64,000 nt of DNA from an uncultured Oscillospiraceae bacterium (GTDB lineage Bacteria > Bacillota > Clostridia > Oscillospirales > Ruminococcaceae): contig CAKSEY010000002.1 of NCBI GenBank assembly GCA_934448295.1, forward strand, positions 186,001 through 250,000, read 5' to 3'. The translations under genes were made by a program, and so were the position numbers. The notes under the pieces were generated by a model. The model was not told where the DNA came from and did no database searches. It saw only the letters and a program-made list of their open reading frames with translations. Numbering within the stretch: the stretch's first letter is position 1; each line of letters opens with the position of its first letter. Of this stretch, positions 32,480 to 41,320 are shown piece after piece.

Positions 32480-34894
32480 TTACTGGTAGCTGCTTGTGCC
32501 GCCCCCGAGATACTGGGAGATGTAGCTGGTCTGGCTGTTGAGGTCGCTCATTGCGGTCTCCATGTTGGTGAATACCTTCCACCAGTACTCTTCCTTATCG
32601 TCGTATCTGTTCTGGAGCTCCTTCAGGCGCTCCTGCATCTTTACCATCTGCTTGTAGATGGTGCTGTCCGTGGTAACGGAGCTGTCAGCCTTGCCGGCTT
32701 TCTGCACCAGGGTGCCTCTGTTCTCAGCCGCACCGGAGCTCTTTACTGCGCCGTCGATGACCTTGTTCAGCTTTGTCATCACGCCGGAGGTGGTATCGGT
32801 GAACAGCTTTACGATAGCGTCGGAGTTGTTCTCGAACGCCTTGTCGAATGCGTCCTCGTCTATCTCCAGCTTGCCGTGCTCACTCCATTCGCTGGAGGTC
32901 TTTATGCCCATGCTGTAAATGCCGAACTTGCTTCCGTCATCCAGGGTCACGCTCTCATACAGCACGGAGCGCATCTTGCTCATGATGGTGGACACCGTGG
33001 AATCGTTGTAGAGAATGCCCTGCTTTGCATTCTCCTCCCACTTGGTTATCTCGTCCTCGCTCATGTCCTCCTTCTCGGCGTCGGTCAGCGGCTCGTATCT
33101 GTTGCCGTCGGAATCCTCAGCCGGGGACTTTCCGATGTAGTCGTAAACGTCCTCGATCAGCTTGTTGTAGGACTCGACAAACTTCTTTACAGTTTCCTTG
33201 ACAGTGCTGTTGTCCTTTGTAACGTTGACGGTGTATTCCTCGCCTGTCTTCATATTGTCGTTGAAAGTGAAGGTAGTTCCGTCAAGAGTATAGGTGTTGT
33301 CGTTCAGGTAGATCTCCTGACCGTTTATCTCGAATATCGCATTCTGACCCTGCTTCAGACCTACCGTGCCGTTGTCGTCCGCAAGACCGAGACCCTTTGT
33401 GAGATCGTTAGCCTCTATCTCGACCTTTCCTGCTCCGCCCTTTTCGTTGGCCTCTATCGTGAAGCTGTTTGTAAGGGAGGAATACGTCATGGTTACGCCT
33501 GCGTCAGACTTGTTCACTGCCGCCATGAGCGAGGAAACCGTAGCGTCCTTGTCAACGGTGATCTTTGTGCCGTTGATGGTCATTGTATAGCTACCATCGT
33601 TGTCAGCCTTGAAGCCGAGGTCGGCAAGTCTCGCATTGGAATTAGCCTTGTTGGAAGCGGAAGCCTTGGAAAGTCCCAGGGTACCGCCGTCAATCGCCGT
33701 GATGGCGAAATCCGCGTCATTGCCGCTGCTGTCCTTCGCCGTCAGGTAGGAGCCGTCCAGCGTGAAGGTGTAGCCGTCAACACCCTTGAGCGCCGCTGTG
33801 ATGGCGGCGGTGTTCTTGTCCTTTGCCGCCTGCTCGCTTGTGTATGTATATGCCTCAAGCTGGTTGGATGTTACGGTAGCATTGTCAGCCAGGTGATTAG
33901 CCTTGCGGTAGGAAGCCGCCTTCAGCTCGTTGAACTCTTTCAGCACATCATCATTGCCGGAAAGGTTGCGGCTGTCGTAATATGTGGTGGAAACGCCGTC
34001 AAAGCTGAGCTGGTGGGTCTTTCCGCCTATCTCAACTGTGAAAGTGTTCTTGCCGGTCACAACGCTGCCGATGGAAATAGCGGTCTTGGACTTGGGCTTG
34101 TTAAGTCCGAAGCTGCCCTTGTTCTCCGCAATGGTAACGGTGGAGTTTCCGCCTACCTTGAACTGTGCGTTTCCGTTGGAATCAAGCTCCGCCTGAAGGT
34201 ACCACTCGTTTCCGTTTGCGTCAGTCGCACCGGTAGCGCCGTCCTTTCTTCCGGAGTAGCCGAAGCTCTCCTGGAGCTTTGTGTTCAGCGCGGAAACTAT
34301 ATCCTTTTTGAGGTCGTCCGTGCTTGCAACGTTTCCGTCTGCGTCAAGCGCAGCGTCAACGTCAAATTCAACGGTTTTCTTTACGCTGCCGACCTGAATA
34401 TCCAGCGCCATGCTGAACTTCTGTGTCCGGCTGCCGTCCTCGGCGGTGGTTATCTCCCCGCCGGAGGTAGCGATAGCCTTATCGAGGTCAAGGTTGAAAT
34501 TTCCCATTTCAAGCGTGCTTCCCTCTGCCTTTGCCGCCGTTGCAAGCTGCGAAAGCTTCAGCTTATAGCTTCCCGCTGCGGAGCTGGAACTCGTGCTGAC
34601 CGTAAGCCCCGCGATATCCGAATTGTTGGTCGCGGTAACTGCGGAAGTATACTTGTTGAATGAAGTCGGGCTCATCAGGTAGGTATCGCGCTTTAAGATA
34701 TCGAAGTAGGTGTTCTTGAACTCGGTTATCTTCTTTGTGATATCCTGATAAGCTGTCTGCTGCCACGATAATTTCGTGAGCTTCTTGTTCTGGTTGTCGA
34801 TCCTCGTCTGGTAAGATGAAAGGAGCTGAGAAACCATAGCCTCAGTATCAAAGCCAGAGGTCAGACCGCCAAGTCTGATGTTATTTACTGCCAT
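32480..34894 (-). CDS. fliD: Flagellar filament cap protein FliD, long form
   Basis: 804 residues, against about 450-550 for common FliD. N-terminal domain: LGGLTSGFDTEAMVSQLLSSYQTRIDNQNKKL; C-terminal FliD_C: YNKLIEDVYDYIG, SVTLDDGSKFGIYSMGIKTSSEWSEHGKLEIDEDAFDKAFENN, and a final coiled coil (MVKMQERLKELQNRYDDKEEYWWKVFTNMETAMSDLNSQ). The extra length is in the middle, surface-exposed D2/D3 region, rich in Gly, Ser, Thr and Asp, which is where FliD proteins vary and can carry adhesion functions. Its ribosome binding site lies inside the end of csrA (1 bp gap). Confidence 0.95.
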   Translation of the reverse strand: MAVNNIRLGGLTSGFDTEAMVSQLLSSYQTRIDNQNKKLTKLSWQQTAYQDITKKITEFKNTYFDILKRDTYLMSPTSFNKYTSAVTATNNSDIAGLTVSTSSSSAAGSYKLKLSQLATAAKAEGSTLEMGNFNLDLDKAIATSGGEITTAEDGSRTQKFSMALDIQVGSVKKTVEFDVDAALDADGNVASTDDLKKDIVSALNTKLQESFGYSGRKDGATGATDANGNEWYLQAELDSNGNAQFKVGGNSTVTIAENKGSFGLNKPKSKTAISIGSVVTGKNTFTVEIGGKTHQLSFDGVSTTYYDSRNLSGNDDVLKEFNELKAASYRKANHLADNATVTSNQLEAYTYTSEQAAKDKNTAAITAALKGVDGYTFTLDGSYLTAKDSSGNDADFAITAIDGGTLGLSKASASNKANSNARLADLGFKADNDGSYTMTINGTKITVDKDATVSSLMAAVNKSDAGVTMTYSSLTNSFTIEANEKGGAGKVEIEANDLTKGLGLADDNGTVGLKQGQNAIFEINGQEIYLNDNTYTLDGTTFTFNDNMKTGEEYTVNVTKDNSTVKETVKKFVESYNKLIEDVYDYIGKSPAEDSDGNRYEPLTDAEKEDMSEDEITKWEENAKQGILYNDSTVSTIMSKMRSVLYESVTLDDGSKFGIYSMGIKTSSEWSEHGKLEIDEDAFDKAFENNSDAIVKLFTDTTSGVMTKLNKVIDGAVKSSGAAENRGTLVQKAGKADSSVTTDSTIYKQMVKMQERLKELQNRYDDKEEYWWKVFTNMETAMSDLNSQTSYISQYLGGGTSSYQ

Positions 34895-34895
34895 G

Positions 34896-35129
34896 TCAGT
34901 TTTCCTCCTGTTTATGCTGTTTCAGGAGCTCAGCTATCGCAGCGCCGGAAACGTGAGCAGCCTGCTCATTCGTCTGGCGCGCGTCTTTCAGCTCGCTTCT
35001 GATGATCTTTACCTCTTTTGGGGCGTTTATGCCTATCTTGACCTTATCCTTGCCTATTTCCAGCACGGTTATCTCGATGTTGTCCGAGATCATAAGGCTC
35101 TCGTCAGTTTTCCTTGTTACAACGAGCAT
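34896..35129 (-). CDS. csrA: Carbon storage regulator CsrA
   Basis: 77 residues. Full CsrA: MLVVTRKTDESLMISDNIEITVLEIGKDKVKIGINAPKEVKIIR, with the RNA-binding Arg6 and Arg near 44, and a C-terminal extension rich in helix. It is a dimeric RNA-binding protein that blocks translation at GGA-containing leaders, in Bacillus chiefly that of flagellin. FliW binds and inhibits it. Its AGGAGG lies in the last codons of fliW, with a 1-bp gap, so it is translated with its antagonist. Confidence 0.97.
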   Translation of the reverse strand: MLVVTRKTDESLMISDNIEITVLEIGKDKVKIGINAPKEVKIIRSELKDARQTNEQAAHVSGAAIAELLKQHKQEEN

Positions 35130-35130
35130 T

Positions 35131-35559
35131 TCAGACCTCCTCGTAGACCGGCGCCCTGAAGTCGAAGTGCTCCGTCAGGACTACCTGAGCAGCCACGCGC
35201 GACTTTGTATTCACCACTATGGGGCACCTGAGATTTATGGTGGTCTTTTTGTAGTCGTCCGGGACGATAGCCACCGCAAGACATCTGTAAGCGGCGTTCT
35301 CGTCTATCCCGAGAAGCGCCTGCTCCTCGTCGGATATCTCGAAGCGGTAGTCGGAGTATATCTCCATCGGGTCGTACACGACAAAGCACGGCTCCTTTGA
35401 ATCCACGGACTGAAGCCACATCGGGAATACCCCGTCGCCGAGAGGGCTTAACAGCGCGTATTTCTTCGCGTCCTCAAAGCCGATTATACCCTGCGGGAAA
35501 GTGATGATCCTGCTCTCCTCAACTTCCTGCTCGCCAAAATCTCTTGTAATGATCTTCAT
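35131..35559 (-). CDS. fliW: Flagellar assembly factor FliW
   Basis: 142 residues. FliW family: ITRDFGEQEVEESRIITFPQGIIGFEDAKKYALL, then CFVVYDPMEIYSDYRFEISDEEQALLGI and TINLRCPIVVNTKSRVAAQVVL. It sequesters CsrA when flagellin is low and binds flagellin when it accumulates, forming the FliW-CsrA-Hag homeostasis loop. Of two ATGs, 35565 is too close to the AAAGGA site, and 35557-35559 has the normal six-base spacing, so it was chosen. Confidence 0.95.
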   Translation of the reverse strand: MKIITRDFGEQEVEESRIITFPQGIIGFEDAKKYALLSPLGDGVFPMWLQSVDSKEPCFVVYDPMEIYSDYRFEISDEEQALLGIDENAAYRCLAVAIVPDDYKKTTINLRCPIVVNTKSRVAAQVVLTEHFDFRAPVYEEV

Positions 35560-35582
35560 AGGCATTCCTTTCAGGCCGCGTA

Positions 35583-36209
35583 TCAGCCCTTTACGTCAAG
35601 CACTGGAGGCTCGTAATTCGGGTCGGAGCTTCTCGGGAAATAGATAGGCCCGCCGACATACTCTATCTCTACTCTGGGTCTGTCCTTCATGATGATCTCA
35701 ACGCTTCCCGGGACAAATTCCATCTTCATATGGTTCATGATATCCCAGTCGATCTCCTGATCGCCCATCTGGTAGTCTATGCTGAGCGTGCCGCCGTCAA
35801 ATGTGATGTCGGCGCCCTCCTTGGGCAGAAAATCCATGATGGTCTCGACCGTTGCACCCGCGCGGGCGTTCTGGATAGCTATTTCTGACGGGGACATTCC
35901 GCGTGCAAGCTGGTTTCCCTCAGAGGCGACCTTTGCCGTCCCCTGGAATGCCAGCGACCAGCCCTCCTGAGCCTTCTGCTTCATCATGTCGCCGTCGGTC
36001 ATGTGGCCGTAGCCAAGGCTCTTTCTCGCCTGATAAGTGTCGATGTTGACCTTTATCGGGTCAGCCTTCATGACGTACTCGCCGTTCTGCGTGGTGATGT
36101 TCACCTTCGGCTGTCTTTCTGTCGCGTCCGGAAACTGGAACTTCGCGTTTGTTACCTTGATCTCGATATTTATCGGGATCGTTGTTATCTGCAATAAATT
36201 ACCATTCAC
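35583..36209 (-). CDS. DUF6470 family protein (YviE-like) of the flagellar operon
   Basis: 208 residues. It occupies the place of Bacillus subtilis yviE, between flgL and fliW, and shows the family features: LLQITTIPINIEIKVTNAKFQ at the start, an IKVNIDTYQARKSLGYG segment, and a helix with GMSPSEIAIQNARAGA. There is no signal peptide. The function is unknown. The upstream-most GTG (36216-36218) overlaps the AGGAGG site; the GTG at 36207-36209 lies eight bases after it and was chosen. Confidence 0.82.
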   Translation of the reverse strand: MNGNLLQITTIPINIEIKVTNAKFQFPDATERQPKVNITTQNGEYVMKADPIKVNIDTYQARKSLGYGHMTDGDMMKQKAQEGWSLAFQGTAKVASEGNQLARGMSPSEIAIQNARAGATVETIMDFLPKEGADITFDGGTLSIDYQMGDQEIDWDIMNHMKMEFVPGSVEIIMKDRPRVEIEYVGGPIYFPRSSDPNYEPPVLDVKG

Positions 36210-36332
36210 TTCCAACACCTCCTGAGTTGTCTGCTTTCAGGCGAACTCTAAACAGATATCACCCTTGTATAACCATATATAGATACGCCGGGCTTCCCTG
36301 CCTTTACCGCGACGCGGCGGCGTATATTGCCG

Positions 36333-37874
36333 TTACTTGATGTAGTTGAATATGCTGTTCGGAACTATCGAGCTGGACATCTGGAGACACGCGTTGTAAA
36401 TAGCCTCGTAGGTTTTCATCAGCGTTATCTCAGATTCAAGATCCGTTGCTTCAAGGGTCTTTTGCCTGTCCTTGAGGTTCAGTATTCTTGTGTCGAATCT
36501 GTCCGTATTGAACTGTATATATTCCTCTGAATTACCGAGATCCGCTATCTCCACCAGCAGGTTCTCCGAGGAGGTCACTATCCTGTCGATGCAGGCGTTT
36601 GCGTACTCGATATCGCCGCGCCTGAGCGCAGCGGCAGCGTCTATCGTTACCTGAATGTAGTTGTTGGAATATGTCGCGCCGTTCTGGATATCAGGCGCGG
36701 TTCCGGAATCGCTCTTTGCAAGGTAAACGGAATCGGAAACCGTCTTGCCGTTGCCGTCAACGTATTCCACCTTCATGTTGCCGTGTTGATCAATGGCGGG
36801 CGTGTGCTTCTCGTACTTGAAAGCTTCGTTAAGCTGCGCCTGTATATTGGCGGCGGTGCCAGCTCTGTCGGCAGCTCCCGTGAAAGTGATCGTCTTTTTC
36901 GTACCGCTGGCGTAAACGTCCACCGTGTAAAGCTGACCGTCCTTGAGCTGGTCAAGGTTGATGGAGGGTCTCTGCGATACTTCTACTGTGCTTCCATCGG
37001 GCATCGTGAGGTTTCCATCGTTGTCCAGAACCGGTATCTTGTCTGTATCCGTGATACCCGCGTTCTTGAATGCGTTATTGATCCCCTCGCGGATAGCGTC
37101 AAGGGTGTTGCCCTTGAATTTAACGGTGATGGTCTGTCCGTTTGCGTCAAGCCTTACGGAGTTCTGCACATTTCCGGGGAAGAACGAATCCATACGGAAT
37201 TTCGTGGTCTCGCCGTCCATATCATAGCCGCAGCCGGTAACTCCCGCGCCGTTGAAGGAAACCTTCATTGCCGACTGTGGATCCACCGTACCGTCGTCCT
37301 TGAGCACTATTCCTATGCCGATATCAATGAACACATCGCTGGAGAACGGGAACGAGCCCTCCTTGTTGTACGCGTTTATCGGAACCCCGTGATACAGGAG
37401 CTGCGAAGCGTGGCCACTCTCGTCGTACTCTATCGTGAAAGGCTCCGCGCTGTTGCTCTCGCCGCCGAAAATCGCTCTCTCGGCGCTGTCGGTGTTGAAT
37501 ATCGACACCATCTCTCGCGCCTTGGTCTCTATCTGCTCCGCCAGGATATTGAGGTCTGTGGTCTTTTCCTTGGTGGAGTTGCAGGCGTATATCAGCGTTT
37601 CGCGGACGTTCGCCAGCGAATCGGAGATCTGGAGCAGGGAGGTCTCCGCCTCGGTGTAGAACTTATCGGCTACGTCAAGGTTCTCCTTGTACTGCTCCGC
37701 ATGGGAGAGCTGTTTTCTTACCGTGAGCGCCTTTGAAGCCTCCAGCGGGGACTGGCTGGCTCTTGTATACTTTCTGCCGGAATATATCTTGTTCTCGCAG
37801 GAGTACTTCTGCGTGGATATCCTTTTCAGATTCCTGTCGTAGTTACGCAGAAGCGTTGAATTTGTTATCCTCAC
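36333..37874 (-). CDS. flgL: Flagellar hook-associated protein 3 (FlgL), long form
   Basis: 513 residues, longer than the usual 300-320. The flagellin-like N-terminus (MRITNSTLLRNYDRNLKRISTQKYSCENKIYSGRKYTRASQSPLEA) and C-terminus (RIVTSSENLLVEIADLGNSEEYIQFNTDRFDTRILNLKDRQKTLEATDLESEI) frame an enlarged beta-rich middle domain (about 170-390). FlgL joins the hook-filament junction between FlgK and flagellin. Start is GTG behind AAGGAGGTATACTGA. It lies 13 bp after flgK. Confidence 0.94.
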   Translation of the reverse strand: MRITNSTLLRNYDRNLKRISTQKYSCENKIYSGRKYTRASQSPLEASKALTVRKQLSHAEQYKENLDVADKFYTEAETSLLQISDSLANVRETLIYACNSTKEKTTDLNILAEQIETKAREMVSIFNTDSAERAIFGGESNSAEPFTIEYDESGHASQLLYHGVPINAYNKEGSFPFSSDVFIDIGIGIVLKDDGTVDPQSAMKVSFNGAGVTGCGYDMDGETTKFRMDSFFPGNVQNSVRLDANGQTITVKFKGNTLDAIREGINNAFKNAGITDTDKIPVLDNDGNLTMPDGSTVEVSQRPSINLDQLKDGQLYTVDVYASGTKKTITFTGAADRAGTAANIQAQLNEAFKYEKHTPAIDQHGNMKVEYVDGNGKTVSDSVYLAKSDSGTAPDIQNGATYSNNYIQVTIDAAAALRRGDIEYANACIDRIVTSSENLLVEIADLGNSEEYIQFNTDRFDTRILNLKDRQKTLEATDLESEITLMKTYEAIYNACLQMSSSIVPNSIFNYIK

Positions 37875-37887
37875 TCAGTATACCTCC

Positions 37888-39495
37888 TTACAGACCGACT
37901 CTGCCGGTGCCATTTATCAGCTTATCCAGCGCGTCATCCATCGTCGTCAGCATTCTTGAGGAGGCGCTGTACCACTTCTGGTAGTTCAGCATATTTATGC
38001 CCTCCTCGTCCATCTGCACGCCGGAGACCTCGTCCCGGGCGTCAAGCAGGGTGTTGACGGTCGTCTTTGCCGTTTCATAGCGGCTTGTCTCGTAGCTTAT
38101 GGTCTCCGCTAGCCTGTCGCTCAGGAATGAGATATACTGGTACATATCCCCGCGGAAGTCGTTCTCGTTGCCGAATTTCAGCCTCTCGTCCTCAAACTTG
38201 GACAGCAGATAGAGCACGTTCTTGTTCTGGAGGTTAACGGTTCCGTCCTCGCCGGTCACTTCATCATAGCCGTAGATGGACTTGCCTGTGGTCTCGTCGG
38301 TTTTCTTAGACATACCGATCATTGTCGGGTTCTCTTTCCAGATAGTTGAAACGTGGATATTTCCCGCCGTGATAACTACCTCGGAATAGGTGCCGTCCAT
38401 AACGCCGTCGCCGTTCTCGTCGCGGGTCGGGTCGTTTCCGCCTGCGGGGTAACCCACGAACATCTGTCTTGTGGGATCCTCGTCGGCGCCGTTTGCGGAG
38501 TTGAACGTGTGCGCAAGCGTTCTCGCGAACTCGTCTATCGCGGTCTTGAAGTACGCTATGCCATATGAGCCGTTCTGTCTGCCGGTGGCGTACACGCCGT
38601 TGCCGTTGAGCATATTTATGTAGGATCTGAGTATACCGGAGTGGAGGTTTACCTCCTCGCCGCTCTCAAAATCCAGGAACGCCTGACCATTCTCCTTGTA
38701 ATTACCGAGAACCAGCGTGTTTATCTTGAATCTCTCGCCGTCAACCACCTGAACTCCCGCCATCTTGACGGAGAAGGTTCCGTTGGAGTTCTGCGAAACG
38801 GAGATATCGCCGTAATTCGCAAGCTCGTCAATGTAGTTGTTGAGCTGGTCGTAAAGCTCGTTAGGGCCGTACTCGTCGGGGTAGTTTATAAGCTCCCTTG
38901 CAATGCGGTCGTTGAGCTTGTTCATCTCGCTGAGCAGGTTGTTGACGTAGCCCACCGTGTCTTCCAGCTCGCTGACGTAGGTCTGCTCGGTCTCGTTGAG
39001 CTTTGTGCTGTAATCGTTCAGCAGTCTGCAAAGGTTGACTGCGGAGTTTGTGGCGATCGTCGCGACCTCGGCGGCGTCCGGGCGCTCGACCGAGTAATCC
39101 TGGAGCGCCTTAAAGAAACGCTCCGTGTAGTACTGAAGTCCGTCCGTGTCGATATTATCGAGCACGTCCTCGACATCTGCGAGGATATTCGTCGTCTTTT
39201 CGGTCTCCGCCTCGATACCGGTGTTCTCGCGGTATCTCTTGTCGATATACTGGTCGCGGAGCTGGCTCACGCCGTAAGCGTTGACGCCCTGACCTGTAAG
39301 CGAGAGGTTATTTGTGGAGCTTGACCAGCGGAGGCTCTGGTTTCCGCTGACGTACATGGAATACACGTCAACGCGCTGCCTTGTGTAGCCCACCGTGTTG
39401 ATGTTAGAAATATTGTTGCCCGCGATATCCAGATGCTTCTGCGCTACCTGGAGCGTGCGCTTCTGTGTTTCAAATCCCAAAAAAGTAGGGCGCAT
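37888..39495 (-). CDS. flgK: Flagellar hook-associated protein 1 (FlgK)
   Basis: 535 residues. N-terminal rod-protein signature: LQVAQKHLDIAGNNISNINTVGYTRQRVD; C-terminal heptad region: ETSRYETAKTTVNTLLDARDEVSGVQMDEEGINMLNYQKWYSASSRMLTTMDDALDKLI. FlgK is the first hook-associated protein at the hook-filament junction. TTTAGGAGG precedes the ATG, 11 bp after flgN. Confidence 0.96.
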   Translation of the reverse strand: MRPTFLGFETQKRTLQVAQKHLDIAGNNISNINTVGYTRQRVDVYSMYVSGNQSLRWSSSTNNLSLTGQGVNAYGVSQLRDQYIDKRYRENTGIEAETEKTTNILADVEDVLDNIDTDGLQYYTERFFKALQDYSVERPDAAEVATIATNSAVNLCRLLNDYSTKLNETEQTYVSELEDTVGYVNNLLSEMNKLNDRIARELINYPDEYGPNELYDQLNNYIDELANYGDISVSQNSNGTFSVKMAGVQVVDGERFKINTLVLGNYKENGQAFLDFESGEEVNLHSGILRSYINMLNGNGVYATGRQNGSYGIAYFKTAIDEFARTLAHTFNSANGADEDPTRQMFVGYPAGGNDPTRDENGDGVMDGTYSEVVITAGNIHVSTIWKENPTMIGMSKKTDETTGKSIYGYDEVTGEDGTVNLQNKNVLYLLSKFEDERLKFGNENDFRGDMYQYISFLSDRLAETISYETSRYETAKTTVNTLLDARDEVSGVQMDEEGINMLNYQKWYSASSRMLTTMDDALDKLINGTGRVGL

Positions 39496-39506
39496 ATATT
39501 TTCCTC

Positions 39507-39986
39507 CTAAACCTCTCTGAATGCCTTTGCGGAGCTGCCCCGGGTGACCTTTGACGCGTTCTTGTCGTAGGTTTCGGGCTTATTGAATATCCCCGCGCGC
39601 TTAACGAAATCCGACTGATTGTCAAGCTTCCGCTTGACTATCTCGTTTGTCTGCTCGTTTATCTCCCGGATCTCGTCAACCAGGTCGCCAAGCTGCTTTG
39701 ACAGCAGCGTGAGCTTCGCCCGGTACCCCTCCGGAACCTCGTCCATCATCTCGGACAGCTTTCTGTCGGCTATCCCGAGCCCCTGGAAGAGCGCCTGCCG
39801 CTTTGTTTCCAGCGACTGGCTCTTCATCACGAACGCCTGCTCTTTATTGAGGGACTCCGTTAGCCAGTCTATGTCGTCGGCAAGTATCTTTGTGTGCTTT
39901 TTCATCAGGAACTTGTACAGCTCCCGGTAGAAATCGCAGTCTATTTCAAGGCACCTTGTAACTGCCTGAGCCGTTCTCTCGTCCAT
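39507..39986 (-). CDS. flgN: Flagellar export chaperone FlgN
   Basis: 159 residues, mostly helical coiled coil (CLEIDCDFYRELYKFLMKKHTKILADDIDWL, LEEKQALF-like helices, LSKQLGDLVDEIREINEQTNEIVKRKLD). FlgN escorts FlgK and FlgL, whose genes follow. A frame extension to a TTG at 40016 overlaps flgM; the ATG at 39984-39986 has GGGTGA before it, which is also the flgM stop, and was preferred. Confidence 0.88.
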   Translation of the reverse strand: MDERTAQAVTRCLEIDCDFYRELYKFLMKKHTKILADDIDWLTESLNKEQAFVMKSQSLETKRQALFQGLGIADRKLSEMMDEVPEGYRAKLTLLSKQLGDLVDEIREINEQTNEIVKRKLDNQSDFVKRAGIFNKPETYDKNASKVTRGSSAKAFREV

Positions 39987-39990
39987 GCCG

Positions 39991-40254
39991 TCACCCGAAT
40001 ATGATGTAGGAGGCAAGCTCGTTTGCCTCTACCCCGCTGTCCAGCGCGCTCTTTGCCTCGTTCAGCTCCTGCGGAGTTGCGTCAGCCTGCGCCGCCGCAG
40101 CGATACCCCTCTTTGCAGCCTGGAGCGCGGTATCAAACCCGAACTCCACCCTGTCTGTGTTCCTGACGGTGGAAGCAGCTTCTGCCCTTGGCGCAGCGCT
40201 TTTTCTCGTTGTCTTATAGGCGGACAGTACCCCGTTTATTCTTTTTATTTCCAT
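39991..40254 (-). CDS. flgM: Anti-sigma-28 factor FlgM
   Basis: 87 residues. It starts at an ATG behind AGGAGGCAGG, which gives MEIKRINGVLSAYKTT. FlgM family core: a disordered basic/Ala-rich N-terminus, then DRVEFGFDTALQAAKRGI and the C-terminal helix ELNEAKSALDSGVEANELASYII that binds sigma-28. It holds sigma-28 inactive until the hook is complete and FlgM is exported. As first gene after a sigma-28 promoter it is under feedback from its own target. Confidence 0.93.
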   Translation of the reverse strand: MEIKRINGVLSAYKTTRKSAAPRAEAASTVRNTDRVEFGFDTALQAAKRGIAAAAQADATPQELNEAKSALDSGVEANELASYIIFG

Positions 40255-40320
40255 AAAACCTGCCTCCTTTGCTTGTTTTATCTTGCGAAAAGGCACAATT
40301 CACCTAGTCGCCTACATATT

Positions 40321-40348
40321 ATATCGGCAGTCCCATGCCAAAACTTTA
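40321..40348 (-). promoter_or_regulatory. Sigma-28 (SigD/FliA) promoter of the flgM operon
   Basis: On the minus strand TAAAGTTT (40341-40348) precedes GCCGATAT (40321-40328), with 16 bases between TAAA and GCCGATAT. This matches the flagellar sigma consensus TAAA-N15-GCCGATAA almost perfectly. It is the only such promoter I saw in the window and should drive the whole flgM-to-fliT-like operon. Confidence 0.93.
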
Positions 40349-40374
40349 GCGTTTTTGCAGAAAAAAATGAAAAA

Positions 40375-40398
40375 CCGCCCCGATTTTTTTCGGGGCGG
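40375..40398 (-). terminator. Intrinsic terminator after the minor pilin gene
   Basis: A perfect 9-bp stem, CCGCCCCGA (40375-40383) with TCGGGGCGG (40390-40398). On the minus strand TTTTTC follows. It separates the pilus locus from the sigma-28 promoter. Confidence 0.92.
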
Positions 40399-40411
40399 AA
40401 GCGCTTTTTAG

Positions 40412-41167
40412 TTAAACCACGATATTCTTGCAGTACTTGCTGATCTGGGTGTCGGTCGCGCTGGGGAGCCCGAACACAAACGTTGTCGAATCCGCCATCG
40501 CGTATTCATCGGAGCAAACACCAAGGATCGCGTGCGTACCCTTTACCTTGCCCTCGTAGGTCATCATGCTGTCAATGAAATCAGCAGTTGTCTGACCGGA
40601 AGTGTAGGCGGGGAGCCTGCCCTCGGTGAAGTGCGTGAACACGACCTTGAAGTTGCTGTCGATCATCGCGTAGAAGTAGCCCTCGTAGCTGTCGACCATG
40701 TATTTTTTCAGCTCATTGGCAAGATATTTTTCCAGCAGGGTCATATCGGCATAGGAATCCGCCTTGGACATAAGCACGTCGAAGTAAGTGCTGAGGTGCA
40801 GACCTACTTCTCCGCCGGCGCTGTACCTCATCTCCAGGAACAGATAATTGGCGGGAGCAGGCGAGGAAGAACTGCCCTCGCTGTCCATCAGCGAGTTTAC
40901 GCCGTCCTTGTAGTATATCACCGGAACCTTGTCGGATTCATACTTGACGATGGAGCGCTCCGTGAGCTGTGCCCGCGTGAACGTAAGCTGACACGCGGAA
41001 AAGAACGTTTCCGCAGTGGAGTTCGCCGCCATCTGCCTTTCCGTGGTGCCGCTGAGGGAACCAACGCCTATTACGGTGATAAGAATCGCGATAATGCCGA
41101 TAACCACCACAAGCTCCACCATGGTGAAGCCCTTTTTGCCTTTCAGTCTGTGAAGGTATTGTATCAT
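40412..41167 (-). CDS. Type IV prepilin-like protein (minor pilin)
   Basis: 251 residues. Class III leader KGKKGFTMVELVVVIGIIAILITVIG: prepilin peptidase would cut after KKG and methylate the new Phe, with Glu at +5 conserved. The body is long for a pilin and lacks an obvious disulphide pair. The first codon at 41218 lies inside an inverted repeat and has no ribosome binding site; the ATG at 41165-41167 has AGGCAGG before it. It follows the major pilin gene, separated by two hairpins, and ends at a strong terminator. Confidence 0.88.
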   Translation of the reverse strand: MIQYLHRLKGKKGFTMVELVVVIGIIAILITVIGVGSLSGTTERQMAANSTAETFFSACQLTFTRAQLTERSIVKYESDKVPVIYYKDGVNSLMDSEGSSSSPAPANYLFLEMRYSAGGEVGLHLSTYFDVLMSKADSYADMTLLEKYLANELKKYMVDSYEGYFYAMIDSNFKVVFTHFTEGRLPAYTSGQTTADFIDSMMTYEGKVKGTHAILGVCSDEYAMADSTTFVFGLPSATDTQISKYCKNIVV

Positions 41168-41199
41168 ACGATATCCTGCCTTTCCGGATTTGTAAGCAA

Positions 41200-41281
41200 T
41201 GCTATTATTCAAACGCATATCACCTGCCGGATAAACGCTTGAATAATAGCACTAATTCCCCGACGGCTTGCGCCGCCGAGG
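41200..41281 (-). other. Double inverted repeat between major and minor pilin genes
   Basis: TGCTATTATTCAAACG (41200-41215) pairs with CGCTTGAATAATAGCA (41236-41251) over 15 of 16 bases, loop 20. A second GC-rich hairpin, CCCCGACGGC with GCCGCCGAGG, lies at 41258-41281, just after the major pilin stop. There is no U-run after either, so 3'-end protection, processing or partial attenuation that gives more major than minor pilin is plausible. Confidence 0.65.
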
Positions 41282-41320
41282 AACATTGTTTGTGCAATTA
41301 TCAGAACTCAGTTCAGATGA

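Noticed and set aside
32876..34663. 595-codon frame antisense to fliD
   Set aside because: Shadow frame caused by codon bias of fliD; no start signal and no domain.
41168..41218. 17-residue N-terminal extension of the minor pilin
   Set aside because: Its start lies inside the inverted repeat with no ribosome binding site; the later ATG gives a normal class III leader.
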